A stretch of DNA of 8,638 nt, from assembly GCA_038323965.1 (NCBI GenBank), contig JBBQHM010000093.1, positions 1 through 8,638 of the forward strand. Direction: 5' to 3'. The position numbers and the translations under genes are program-made. This DNA comes from JBBQHM01 sp038323965 (GTDB lineage: Bacteria; Verrucomicrobiota; Verrucomicrobiia; Chthoniobacterales; UBA10450). This document shows, piece after piece, positions 1 to 6,615 of this stretch. The notes below the pieces were generated by a model that searched no databases, had not been told where the DNA came from, and was given only the letters and a program-made list of their open reading frames with translations. The stretch's first letter is position 1. Each line of letters opens with the position of its first letter.

Positions 1-1114
1 CCATCTCGGCGATCTTCCCCGCGATCGCGTAATGCTGGCCGATCGGCACACCCCACTGCACGCGCTCGCCGGCCCATTTGCGGCAGATCTCGAGCAGGCG
101 TTTCGATAACCCGACGCACGCGGCCGGAATGGTAAGACGTCCGGTGTTCAACGTCGTCAACGCAACCTTCAGACCCTGCCCTTCCTTCGCGATGAGGTTC
201 TCGCGCGGGACGCGCACGTCCTTGAATTTGATGATGCCGTTATAGAGCGCGCGCAGGCCCATGAAATGGCAGCGATACGCGATCTCGAGTCCGGGCGACG
301 CAACTTCCACGATGAAGGCGGAGATTTGTTTGCGCTCTTTGCCGTTCACGATTTTTGGCGCCGTCCGCGCCATCACCACCAGCACGCCCGCCTTGATCAG
401 GTTGGTGCACCAGAGTTTCTCGCCATTCAGAATGTATTCGGAGCCGTCATCGGAAAGTTTCGCCTCCAGGCTCATGTTGGCCGGATCGGAACCGGCGTCG
501 TTTTCGGTTAAGGCGAACGCGGAGATTTCCTTGCGCGCGACCCGCGGTAGATATTTCTCCTTCTGTTGTTCCGTGCCGAAAATAAGCAGCGGCTGTGGCA
601 CACCGATCGATTGGTGCGCGGAGACGAGCGCGGTGAGATTTCCATCCCAGCTGCCGAGCATCATCGCCGCGCGCCCGTAGTTCACCTGCGATAAACCGAG
701 CCCGCCATACTGCGTCGGAATCTTCACGCCGAATGCTCCCATCGCGAAAAGATCGTCGATATTTTTCTGCGGGATCTCGCCGGTGCGATCGATCTCATCG
801 GCATCGACGTTCGCCCTGATGTATTCGCGCAGTTCTTTCAGGAATGGTGCGCCTTTTGCCCGATCCTCTTCGCTCTGCGCGGGAAACGGGAAAATGCGCT
901 CGAAACCGAATTTCCCGATGAAAAGATTGCTCGCGAAACTTCCGCGTTCATCGAGCGGATCGCGCGAACTTTCGGCCAATTCCAGCGCGGCCGCCTTGCC
1001 GGCCGACATCTTCGAGGTGTCGATGACGGAAGCGGTGGATTTCTCCGGTGCGCTTTCCGTTACTCCAGTTTCAGCTTTGATTTGTTCAAGCGGCGCTTCG
1101 AGCGGTGTCTTCAT
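1..1114 (-). CDS. Acyl-CoA dehydrogenase, very-long-chain (VLCAD/ACAD9) type, 3' end missing
   Basis: Flavoenzyme that makes the trans-2,3 double bond in acyl-CoA, the first step of beta-oxidation. The frame is open from the ATG at 1114 to the left edge: 371 codons, with the C-terminus outside the window. The FAD-site signature ALTENDAGSD is at residues 201-210. LNGEKLWCTN and GRLTIPAACVG also fit the family. Residues about 55-125 (SFASNLFIGKFGFERIFPFP, then GAFGVKIPTQYGGLGL) resemble mitochondrial VLCAD, recalled from memory, rather than short- or medium-chain enzymes. Such proteins usually run to about 600 residues, so roughly 40% is probably missing, including the catalytic glutamate region. 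The first 50 residues are low in complexity and not recognisable. No Shine-Dalgarno precedes the ATG. The gene lies 126 bases downstream of the fadB-like gene on the same strand, with a 91-base palindrome between them, and probably shares its transcript. The family call is secure; the substrate length is inferred. Confidence 0.93.
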   Translation of the reverse strand, partial: MKTPLEAPLEQIKAETGVTESAPEKSTASVIDTSKMSAGKAAALELAESSRDPLDERGSFASNLFIGKFGFERIFPFPAQSEEDRAKGAPFLKELREYIRANVDADEIDRTGEIPQKNIDDLFAMGAFGVKIPTQYGGLGLSQVNYGRAAMMLGSWDGNLTALVSAHQSIGVPQPLLIFGTEQQKEKYLPRVARKEISAFALTENDAGSDPANMSLEAKLSDDGSEYILNGEKLWCTNLIKAGVLVVMARTAPKIVNGKERKQISAFIVEVASPGLEIAYRCHFMGLRALYNGIIKFKDVRVPRENLIAKEGQGLKVALTTLNTGRLTIPAACVGLSKRLLEICRKWAGERVQWGVPIGQHYAIAGKIAEM

Positions 1115-1132
1115 AGAAATATTCGTTAACTT

Positions 1133-1223
1133 GTCATCCCGAGCGAAGCCGAGGGACCCCGTTGCCGTACGATTCGTAAAGCCGCGGGGTTCCTCGACTC
1201 CGCTTCGCTCCGCTCGGAATGAC
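1133..1223. repeat. Palindromic repeat, copy 1 (intergenic, asymmetric arms)
   Basis: The left arm (1133-1160) begins GTCATCCCGAGCGAAGCCGA. The right arm (1186-1223) is its imperfect inverse, ending CGCTCGGAATGAC. The right arm is about 10 bases longer and carries CTCCGCTTCGCTCCGCTCGG where the left arm implies a shorter sequence. The loop is about 25 bases. The element fills most of the gap between the fadB-like stop (1241) and the acyl-CoA dehydrogenase start (1114), leaving 17 and 18 bases on either side. In the transcript it would form a long stem, which could stabilise the upstream message or reduce expression of the downstream gene; this is inference. No target-site duplication is visible. 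It shares its left arm almost exactly with the copy at 1526-1606. Confidence 0.85.
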
Positions 1224-1240
1224 CGCGGGCGATTACGCTA

Positions 1241-3376
1241 CTACGATTCATAAAATTTCGTCCCATCTTTCGAGTGCTTCTTTAGCAAATCGCACGGCGT
1301 AAACTTTTTATCGATTGTGCTGGCGAGCCGTTCCATTTCGGCGACAAGTTCGCGCGCTCCGAAATGGTCGGCAAAACGCAACGGGCCGCCGCGATACGGC
1401 GCAAATCCCGTCCCGAGAATCATCCCGTAATCGGCGTCTTCCGGCGTCGCGACAACTTTTTCTTCCAGACAACGCGCCGCCTCATTCACCATCAGAGACA
1501 CCAGTCGCTGGGACAACTTCTCGCCGTCATCCCGAGCGAAGCCGAGGGATCCCGTCGCGTTACCATCCGTGTCGCCGCGGGGTCCCTCGGCTTCGCTCGG
1601 GATGACAGATTTTTTTTGCCACTTCTCCAGCGATTCGTTCGGCAGTTGCTGTTTACCTTCGTATTTGTAAAAACCTTCGCCGCTCTTGCGCCCGAGTAAC
1701 TTGGCCGACTGCATCTCCCGCAAAATGGTCGGGCAGAGGTCGCGCCGGCCGTATGCTTTCTCAAGCGTGTGCGCAATATCGACGGTAATATCGACGCCGA
1801 TTTCGTCAATCAAACGCAACGGCCCCATCGGCATCCCCCACTGCAAAAGCGCGTTGTCGATTTTCGCGACGCTCACGCCATTCACGTAGAGCTCGGCGGC
1901 GTCCAATAAATACGGAAACAGCACGCGATTGACCAAAAATCCGGGACTGTCACGCACGACGACCGGCAGTTTTCCGATCTGCCGCGCAAACGCGAGCGCA
2001 GTCTCTCGCGTTCGGTCGCTGGTCAGCTCCGCCACCACGACTTCAATGAGTTTCATCCGGCTGACCGGGTTAAAAAAATGCAACCCGATCACGCGCTCCG
2101 GAGATTTGGTAGCGGCCGCAAGTTCGCCGATCGGGAGCGCCGAGGTGTTGGTCGCGAGGATCGCGTTCGGCCCGGTATTTTCGGCAAGGCCGTTGAAGAT
2201 TTTGCTCTTGATCTCGAATTTTTCGGACGCGGCTTCGATCACTACCTGGACGTCGCGCATCGCGTCACCCGCAGTCGACGCCACGATGCGCGCGCGACCT
2301 TCTTGCGCTTTGCCCTCGCTCATCAGCCCGCGCTTCACCGCGTCGCCGTATGTCTTGTCGATGTTCGCCAGCCCGCGATCGATTTGCTCGGAATTCACAT
2401 CGCGCAGGATGACCGACACCCCGCGTGAACTAAGCCATTGCGCAATTCCGCTACCCATCACTCCAGCTCCGATCACCGCAGCATGCGCGATTTTTTCAGT
2501 CAGCTGTTTTGATGTTCCCTTCCGGTAACGGTCCGCCAGGAAGAAGTTGCGAATGAGATTTTGGGTGGCCTCACTTTCGCCGAGCTCGACGATGGCATCG
2601 AGCTCGTGCTGCAAAGATTCCTCGGTCGAGGTCGTGGTTGCGCGATGAATAATTTCGAATGCGCGCATCGGTGCAGCATTGCCATTGGACTTCGGCATTT
2701 TCGGCTGCGCTTCGACATGCACCGGCGACGAAGCAGGTCGTTTTCCCATCGCAAGTTTTTTGCGCGCCGCGTTCATCAACTCACTTTGCGCGACGACTTC
2801 GTCCACCAATCCGATTTTCAGCGCGTCCTGCGCGGGATGAAGTTTGCCTTTGAGAATCACTTCTGACGCGGCTTCGAGCCCGATCAGGCGCGGCAACCGG
2901 GTCGCGCCGCCCCACGCCGGGACGAGTCCCAGCGTCGTTTCGGGCAGGCCAATCTTCGTTGCCACTTCATCCGAGGCGATGCGCCAGTCGCAGGCCAGGG
3001 TGATTTCATAACCGCCGCCCGCGCAGGCGCCGTGGATTGCGGACACGGTAGGAACCTTAAGCGCTTCGAGCCGATTAAAAACGCGTTGTCCGTCAGCGAT
3101 GAAGGCGCGCAGCTTGCCCGTTTGCGCCTGCCGCAAGAGCGTCTGCAAATCCGCGCCGGCGATGAAGATCGACTTCTTGGCCGAGGTCACGATGACGCCC
3201 TTAATCGAGCCATCCTTTTCGATCGCATCCAGGTGTCCGTCGAGACTCTGCATCGTCGCGGCGTCGAAGATATTCGCGCCGGATTCCGGCCGGTCGAAGG
3301 TCAACACGCAGACGCCATCGTCTGATGTTTCGCGCCGAATGGGTTGCTGCTGCGTGCTCGCACTCATCGCATTCAC
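1241..3376 (-). CDS. fadB: Fatty acid oxidation multifunctional enzyme: enoyl-CoA hydratase / 3-hydroxyacyl-CoA dehydrogenase (FadB/FadJ type)
   Basis: Carries out steps 2 and 3 of beta-oxidation in the cytoplasm. The crotonase domain (about residues 15-205) has the oxyanion-loop segment FIAGADL and two glutamates at 124 (AGGGYE) and 146 (GLPE), matching the FadB catalytic pair. The NAD-binding domain starts near 298, with G303-x-G-x-x-G308 (VIGAGVMGSG). HFFNPV (H433) and E445 match the dehydrogenase catalytic His/Glu, with the same 12-residue spacing as E. coli FadB. RDSPGFLVNR and GFAPYRGGPLRFAD mark the two C-terminal dehydrogenase domains. Residues 591-617 are a 27-residue insertion made entirely by a palindromic repeat. 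The 711-residue length is normal only because this insertion is included. Start: GTG 3376 has GGA four bases upstream; ATG 3367, three codons in, is also possible. It diverges from mgtE and is followed by an acyl-CoA dehydrogenase gene. Whether it is closer to FadB or FadJ cannot be settled here. Confidence 0.96.
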   Translation of the reverse strand: MNAMSASTQQQPIRRETSDDGVCVLTFDRPESGANIFDAATMQSLDGHLDAIEKDGSIKGVIVTSAKKSIFIAGADLQTLLRQAQTGKLRAFIADGQRVFNRLEALKVPTVSAIHGACAGGGYEITLACDWRIASDEVATKIGLPETTLGLVPAWGGATRLPRLIGLEAASEVILKGKLHPAQDALKIGLVDEVVAQSELMNAARKKLAMGKRPASSPVHVEAQPKMPKSNGNAAPMRAFEIIHRATTTSTEESLQHELDAIVELGESEATQNLIRNFFLADRYRKGTSKQLTEKIAHAAVIGAGVMGSGIAQWLSSRGVSVILRDVNSEQIDRGLANIDKTYGDAVKRGLMSEGKAQEGRARIVASTAGDAMRDVQVVIEAASEKFEIKSKIFNGLAENTGPNAILATNTSALPIGELAAATKSPERVIGLHFFNPVSRMKLIEVVVAELTSDRTRETALAFARQIGKLPVVVRDSPGFLVNRVLFPYLLDAAELYVNGVSVAKIDNALLQWGMPMGPLRLIDEIGVDITVDIAHTLEKAYGRRDLCPTILREMQSAKLLGRKSGEGFYKYEGKQQLPNESLEKWQKKSVIPSEAEGPRGDTDGNATGSLGFARDDGEKLSQRLVSLMVNEAARCLEEKVVATPEDADYGMILGTGFAPYRGGPLRFADHFGARELVAEMERLASTIDKKFTPCDLLKKHSKDGTKFYES
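1526..1606. repeat. Palindromic repeat, copy 2 (inside the fadB-like coding sequence, in frame)
   Basis: A perfect 24-base inverted repeat (1526-1549 against 1583-1606, outer end GTCATCCCGAGCGAAGCCGA) flanks a loop of about 33 bases. Total length is 81 bases, which is 27 codons. On the minus strand its first base is also the first base of codon 591 of the fadB-like gene. It is translated as VIPSEAEGPRG, a loop segment, then GSLGFARDD, with no stop. The plus strand also reads VIPSEAEG...GSLGFARDD without a stop, so either orientation would be tolerated in this frame. An A8 tract in the message (T run 1610-1617) lies just before it. No target-site duplication is evident. Confidence 0.9.
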
Positions 3377-3489
3377 TTTGTCCGGTTTAGTCTAATTGCC
3401 AAGCCGCAGTTGCTGGCCGGCCCGACGACGATTGCGCGGGCTGTTTCGCGGTGTTAGAACACGAGCGCGTCAGGAGTCCGCGTCCACTC
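3377..3489. promoter_or_regulatory. Divergent intergenic region between the fadB-like gene and mgtE
   Basis: This is the only space between two head-to-head transcription units, so promoters for both are expected in or just beside it. I see no convincing -35/-10 pair on either strand. It holds an 8-base palindrome, GGCCGGCC (3415-3422), and the mgtE ribosome-binding site. It is too short to hold a magnesium riboswitch of the known classes upstream of mgtE. The regulatory role is inferred from gene arrangement only. Confidence 0.35.
3472..3476 (+). promoter_or_regulatory. Ribosome-binding site of mgtE
   Basis: AGGAG lies 13 bases before the ATG at 3490, slightly long but usable. It lies inside the reading frame that would start at GTG 3451, and that GTG has no purine-rich site before it. 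This favours the ATG as the real start. Confidence 0.45.
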
Positions 3490-4893
3490 ATGGTCGGGAA
3501 AATCATCGTTCCAGAAATTCGAGGGTTGATCGATTCGCGCAACTTCAGCGCGTTGCGCGAGATCTTTAGTGACTGGGCGCCGGCGGACGTCGCTGAGGTG
3601 ATTCTCGATATGGAGGAGCACGAGCGCGTCATCATTTTCCGCGTTCTGCCACACGATCTTGCCGCGGACGTTTTCGAGTATATCGACGTCGACTCGCAAC
3701 AGGAGCTACTGCGCGGCATGGCCCACGAGCAGGCGGTCGCAATTCTAAACGACATGTCGCCGGACGATCGCACGGCGCTGCTCGAGGAGATGCCGAGCGC
3801 GGCGGCGCGGCAGCTGATCAAGCTGCTTACGCCCGAAGAACGGCAGGTCGCACAATCGTTGCTCGGTTATCCGGAAGGAAGCGTGGGACGATTGATGACG
3901 CCCGATCTCATCGCGGTCAACGAAGATTGGAGCGTTAAGGAGGTGCTCGATTATGTCCGCGAGAATGGTCAGGACTCCGAGACGCTGAACGTCATCTACG
4001 TCGTCGATGAACGCGGAAAACTGATCGACGATTTACGCATTCGCGAATTCCTGCTGAAGCCGCTCGCAGCGAAAGTCTCGGAGTTCCGCGATCAATTATT
4101 CGTCGCGCTCAACGTCAGTGATTTGCAGGAGGACGCCCTGAACGTCTTCCGGAAATACGATCGCAGCGCGCTACCCGTCGTCGATTCGTCCGGCGTGCTG
4201 GTCGGTCTGGTGACGACGGACGATATGCTCGATGTCGCCGAGGAAGAAGCGACCGAGGACATCCAAAAGTTCGGCGGCATGGAGGCTCTCGACGAGCCGT
4301 ACATGCGTATCTCGCTTCTGGGTATGGTGCGGAAACGCGCCGGCTGGCTGGTTATTCTTTTTTTGGGAGAAATGCTGACGGCGACAGCGATGGCTCGTTA
4401 TCAGGACGAGCTGGCGAAGGCGCTCGTGCTCGCGCTGTTTCTGCCGCTGATTATTTCAAGCGGTGGTAACTCTGGGTCACAGGCTTCAACGCTTATGATT
4501 CGAGCAATGGCGCTCGGCGAAGTGACGTTGCGAGACTGGTGGCGGGTAATGAATCGCGAGCTGCAAGCTGGCCTGCTGCTGGGCGGACTGCTCGGTGTCA
4601 TCGGGACCATCCGCGTCGCGGGTTGGGCGCTGCTTGATCAGCATTATTTTCATCATCAGCCGCCGGTTTATGGCGAACACTGGCCGCTCGTTGCGCTCAC
4701 GGTCGGCATCACCCTCGTCGGCGTGGTGCTTTGGGGAACGCTTTCCGGTTCCATGCTGCCTTTCGTCCTGCGACGCCTCGGCGCGGATCCCGCGACATCA
4801 TCGGCGCCCTTCGTCGCTACCCTCGTTGACGTCACCGGGCTCATTATTTATTTCAGTATCGCGCTCTTGATCATGCGCGGGTCGATGCTGTAA
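3490..4893 (+). CDS. mgtE: Magnesium channel/transporter MgtE
   Basis: Inner-membrane Mg2+ channel gated by cytoplasmic Mg2+. Numbered from ATG 3490 (467 residues; T. thermophilus MgtE has 450): residues about 1-130 form the helical N domain (for example MSPDDRTALLEEMP). Two CBS domains follow: GRLMTPDLIAVNEDWSV opens the first, and SALPVVDSSGVLVGLVTTDD lies in the second. The plug-helix region (EATEDIQKFGGMEAL) leads to about five membrane segments from residue 285. The family motif GGNSGSQAS starts at G325. LVDVTGLIIYF contains D447, equivalent to the pore aspartate of MgtE. All key parts are present. GTG 3451 would add 13 residues without family resemblance, so ATG 3490 was chosen on the AGGAG before it. 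The DUF47 gene starts 11 bases after the stop, suggesting an operon with phosphate uptake genes. Confidence 0.95.
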   Translation: MVGKIIVPEIRGLIDSRNFSALREIFSDWAPADVAEVILDMEEHERVIIFRVLPHDLAADVFEYIDVDSQQELLRGMAHEQAVAILNDMSPDDRTALLEEMPSAAARQLIKLLTPEERQVAQSLLGYPEGSVGRLMTPDLIAVNEDWSVKEVLDYVRENGQDSETLNVIYVVDERGKLIDDLRIREFLLKPLAAKVSEFRDQLFVALNVSDLQEDALNVFRKYDRSALPVVDSSGVLVGLVTTDDMLDVAEEEATEDIQKFGGMEALDEPYMRISLLGMVRKRAGWLVILFLGEMLTATAMARYQDELAKALVLALFLPLIISSGGNSGSQASTLMIRAMALGEVTLRDWWRVMNRELQAGLLLGGLLGVIGTIRVAGWALLDQHYFHHQPPVYGEHWPLVALTVGITLVGVVLWGTLSGSMLPFVLRRLGADPATSSAPFVATLVDVTGLIIYFSIALLIMRGSML

Positions 4894-4904
4894 ACGACAG
4901 GCCT

Positions 4905-5543
4905 ATGTTCTCGCTCGGTAAATTTTTTGGTCATGACGAGAAGTTCTTCGATCTGCTTGAAGCCAGCGCCCAGCAGGCCGATAGCAGCGTTCATCATCTC
5001 GTCGATTTGTTGAAAAAAGCCGAGCAACAAGGCGATCGCCAATCGCTGGAGGTGTTTGCCGCCAGTCGCCGCGAAGATAAGCGGATTACCCAGGAACTGA
5101 CGGAGCAGCTCTCACGCACTTTTATCACGCCGCTCGAGCGTGAGGACATCCAGGAGTTAGCTGCTTCACTCTATAAAATCCCGAAGACAGTCGAGAAAAT
5201 CGGCGAGCGTATTTTAATTTTCCCGCATCACGTCGCGGCGAGGCGTCTCGATGATCAGGTGGAATTGCTCGATCAGGCGGCCGAAGCCGTGCTGGCGATG
5301 GTGAAGCAGCTTCGCAAGGGTACTGATCTCGCCACCGCGCGCGAGATGAACGCGCGTCTGCAGACCATCGAAGGCAACGCCGACAAGCTGGAACTGGATT
5401 TGCTGCGCGATCTTTACGAAGGCACCGGCGACGCCAAGGAAATGATGTTTTTACGCGATCTCTACGAACTGCTGGAGAAGGCGATCGATCGTTGCCGTGA
5501 CGCCGGAAACGTCGTCCTTCAGATCGTGTTGAAGAACACTTGA
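4905..5543 (+). CDS. DUF47 family PhoU-like protein, probable Pit accessory/regulator
   Basis: A 212-residue, all-helical, highly charged protein with no membrane segment, the usual size for the DUF47 (PhoU-related, TIGR00153-type) family. It starts MFSLGKFFGHDEKFFDLLEA, a common opening in the family. The acidic helix segments IEGNADKLELDLLRDLY and ELLEKAIDRCRDAGNVV resemble the metal-binding helices of PhoU-like bundles. DUF47 genes are typically found directly before pit genes, as here (18 bases to pit), and are thought to modulate phosphate transport through Pit. The exact biochemical role is not established. The start ATG follows the mgtE stop by 11 bases and has only AGG close to it, so translation may be coupled to mgtE. 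True PhoU is less likely, because no pstSCAB genes are nearby and the sequence has the DUF47 rather than the two-repeat PhoU layout. Confidence 0.92.
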   Translation: MFSLGKFFGHDEKFFDLLEASAQQADSSVHHLVDLLKKAEQQGDRQSLEVFAASRREDKRITQELTEQLSRTFITPLEREDIQELAASLYKIPKTVEKIGERILIFPHHVAARRLDDQVELLDQAAEAVLAMVKQLRKGTDLATAREMNARLQTIEGNADKLELDLLRDLYEGTGDAKEMMFLRDLYELLEKAIDRCRDAGNVVLQIVLKNT

Positions 5544-5561
5544 GCGGCGCCTCCGCTTCGC

Positions 5562-6599
5562 ATGCTGCTCTTCACCATCGTCGTCCTCGCGGCGCTCATT
5601 TTTGAGTACAGCAACGGTTTTCATGACGCGGCGAATGCGATCGCGACGGTCGTGTCGACTCGTGTCCTGACTCCGCGACAGGCCATCGCGATGGCGGCGG
5701 TGTTTAATCTGACCGGCGCACTGCTCGGCGGCGCCGTCGCTGCGACCGTCGGCAAGGGATTGGTCGATACCAATGTCGTCACGCTGGCGACGGTCCTCTG
5801 CGCGCTCCTCGCGGCGATTTTTTGGAATCTGCTCACGTGGTGGCTCGGTCTTCCCTCCAGCTCGAGTCACGCCCTTATCGGGGGCCTGAGTGGAGCGGCG
5901 CTGGCCACGGCGCATGGCAACTGGGCCGTGCTCAAATGGAGCACCGGATTGTGGCCGAAAGTTGTGCTTCCGATGTTCACCTCACCGATCGTCGGTTTCA
6001 TCCTGGGCGCGATCGTGATGCTGATTCTGATTATCGCCCTGCATCGTTTCCGGCCCAGCACCGTCCACGGAATTTTCGGCAAGCTGCAACTCGTTAGCGC
6101 AGCCTGGATGGCGCACAGCCACGGGACTAACGACGCGCAGAAAACGATGGGAATTATCACTCTCGCGCTCTTCACCGGCACCAAGTCAGGTATCTTCGAT
6201 GCGCTTCCGCCATGGTTGAATTTCCTGCACATGCCTGCGTTCGGCGGGGTCCCGGTGTGGGTGAAAATCCTCTGCGCGGCCACCATGGCCGCGGGCACCG
6301 CCGCGGGCGGATGGCGAATCATTCGCACGCTCGGTCACAAAGTGGTGAAACTGCAGCCGGTGCACGGGTTCGCCGCGGAAACGACTGCCGCCATGATTAT
6401 CCAGACGGCTAGCGCTTATGGTATTCCGCTTTCCACCACCCACGTCATCTCCACGTCGATCATGGGCGTCGGCGCGATGAAACGATTTAGTGGCGTGAAG
6501 TGGACCGTGGTCGAGCGTATCGTCTGGACGTGGGTGTTCACGTTGCCTGCGACCGGCATTATCGGTTACATCGCAGCCAGAGCGGCCGCCGCGATGTGA
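5562..6599 (+). CDS. pit: Inorganic phosphate transporter, PiT family
   Basis: Inner-membrane low-affinity phosphate carrier. Bacterial Pit proteins take up phosphate as a neutral metal-phosphate complex, driven by protons. The two PiT signature repeats are intact: GFHDAANAIAT at residues 19-29 and HGTNDAQKTMG at 187-197, each with the paired Asn/Asp residues of the family. The protein is strongly hydrophobic, with about ten membrane segments. A second internal similarity is LPSSSSHALIGG against IPLSTTHVISTSIMG, typical of the duplicated PiT fold. At 345 residues it is the short bacterial/archaeal form, lacking the large central loop of E. coli PitA (499). It lies 18 bases after the DUF47 gene, its usual partner. 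No clear Shine-Dalgarno precedes ATG 5562, so translational coupling is likely. Confidence 0.95.
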   Translation: MLLFTIVVLAALIFEYSNGFHDAANAIATVVSTRVLTPRQAIAMAAVFNLTGALLGGAVAATVGKGLVDTNVVTLATVLCALLAAIFWNLLTWWLGLPSSSSHALIGGLSGAALATAHGNWAVLKWSTGLWPKVVLPMFTSPIVGFILGAIVMLILIIALHRFRPSTVHGIFGKLQLVSAAWMAHSHGTNDAQKTMGIITLALFTGTKSGIFDALPPWLNFLHMPAFGGVPVWVKILCAATMAAGTAAGGWRIIRTLGHKVVKLQPVHGFAAETTAAMIIQTASAYGIPLSTTHVISTSIMGVGAMKRFSGVKWTVVERIVWTWVFTLPATGIIGYIAARAAAAM

Positions 6600-6615
6600 T
6601 GAACGATCTTTCCTG

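Noticed and set aside
261..1253. Plus-strand open frames at 261-680 and 783-1253
   Set aside because: They lie opposite the acyl-CoA dehydrogenase, whose minus-strand frame is continuous and carries family motifs. The tail of the second is just the palindromic repeat read on the plus strand.
1133..1606. The two palindromes as a CRISPR or paired insertion-sequence ends
   Set aside because: There are only two copies, about 300 bases apart, with no regular spacers. The sequence between them is the 3' end of the fadB-like gene, not a transposase. Each copy is itself a complete palindrome.
1526..1606. The repeat as a sign that the fadB-like gene is a pseudogene
   Set aside because: The frame is kept through the element, no stop occurs, and the C-terminal dehydrogenase motifs continue normally after it.
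3451..3489. GTG 3451 as the mgtE start
   Set aside because: It has no Shine-Dalgarno and adds 13 residues unlike MgtE N-termini, whereas ATG 3490 has AGGAG upstream.
3377..3489. A magnesium riboswitch (M-box or ykoK-like) before mgtE
   Set aside because: The gap is about 113 bases including the ribosome-binding site, shorter than the known M-box element, and I see no matching conserved blocks.
4905..5543. Canonical PhoU of the Pst system
   Set aside because: The length, N-terminal sequence and direct linkage to pit fit DUF47, and no pst genes or PhoR/PhoB-type genes are present in the window.
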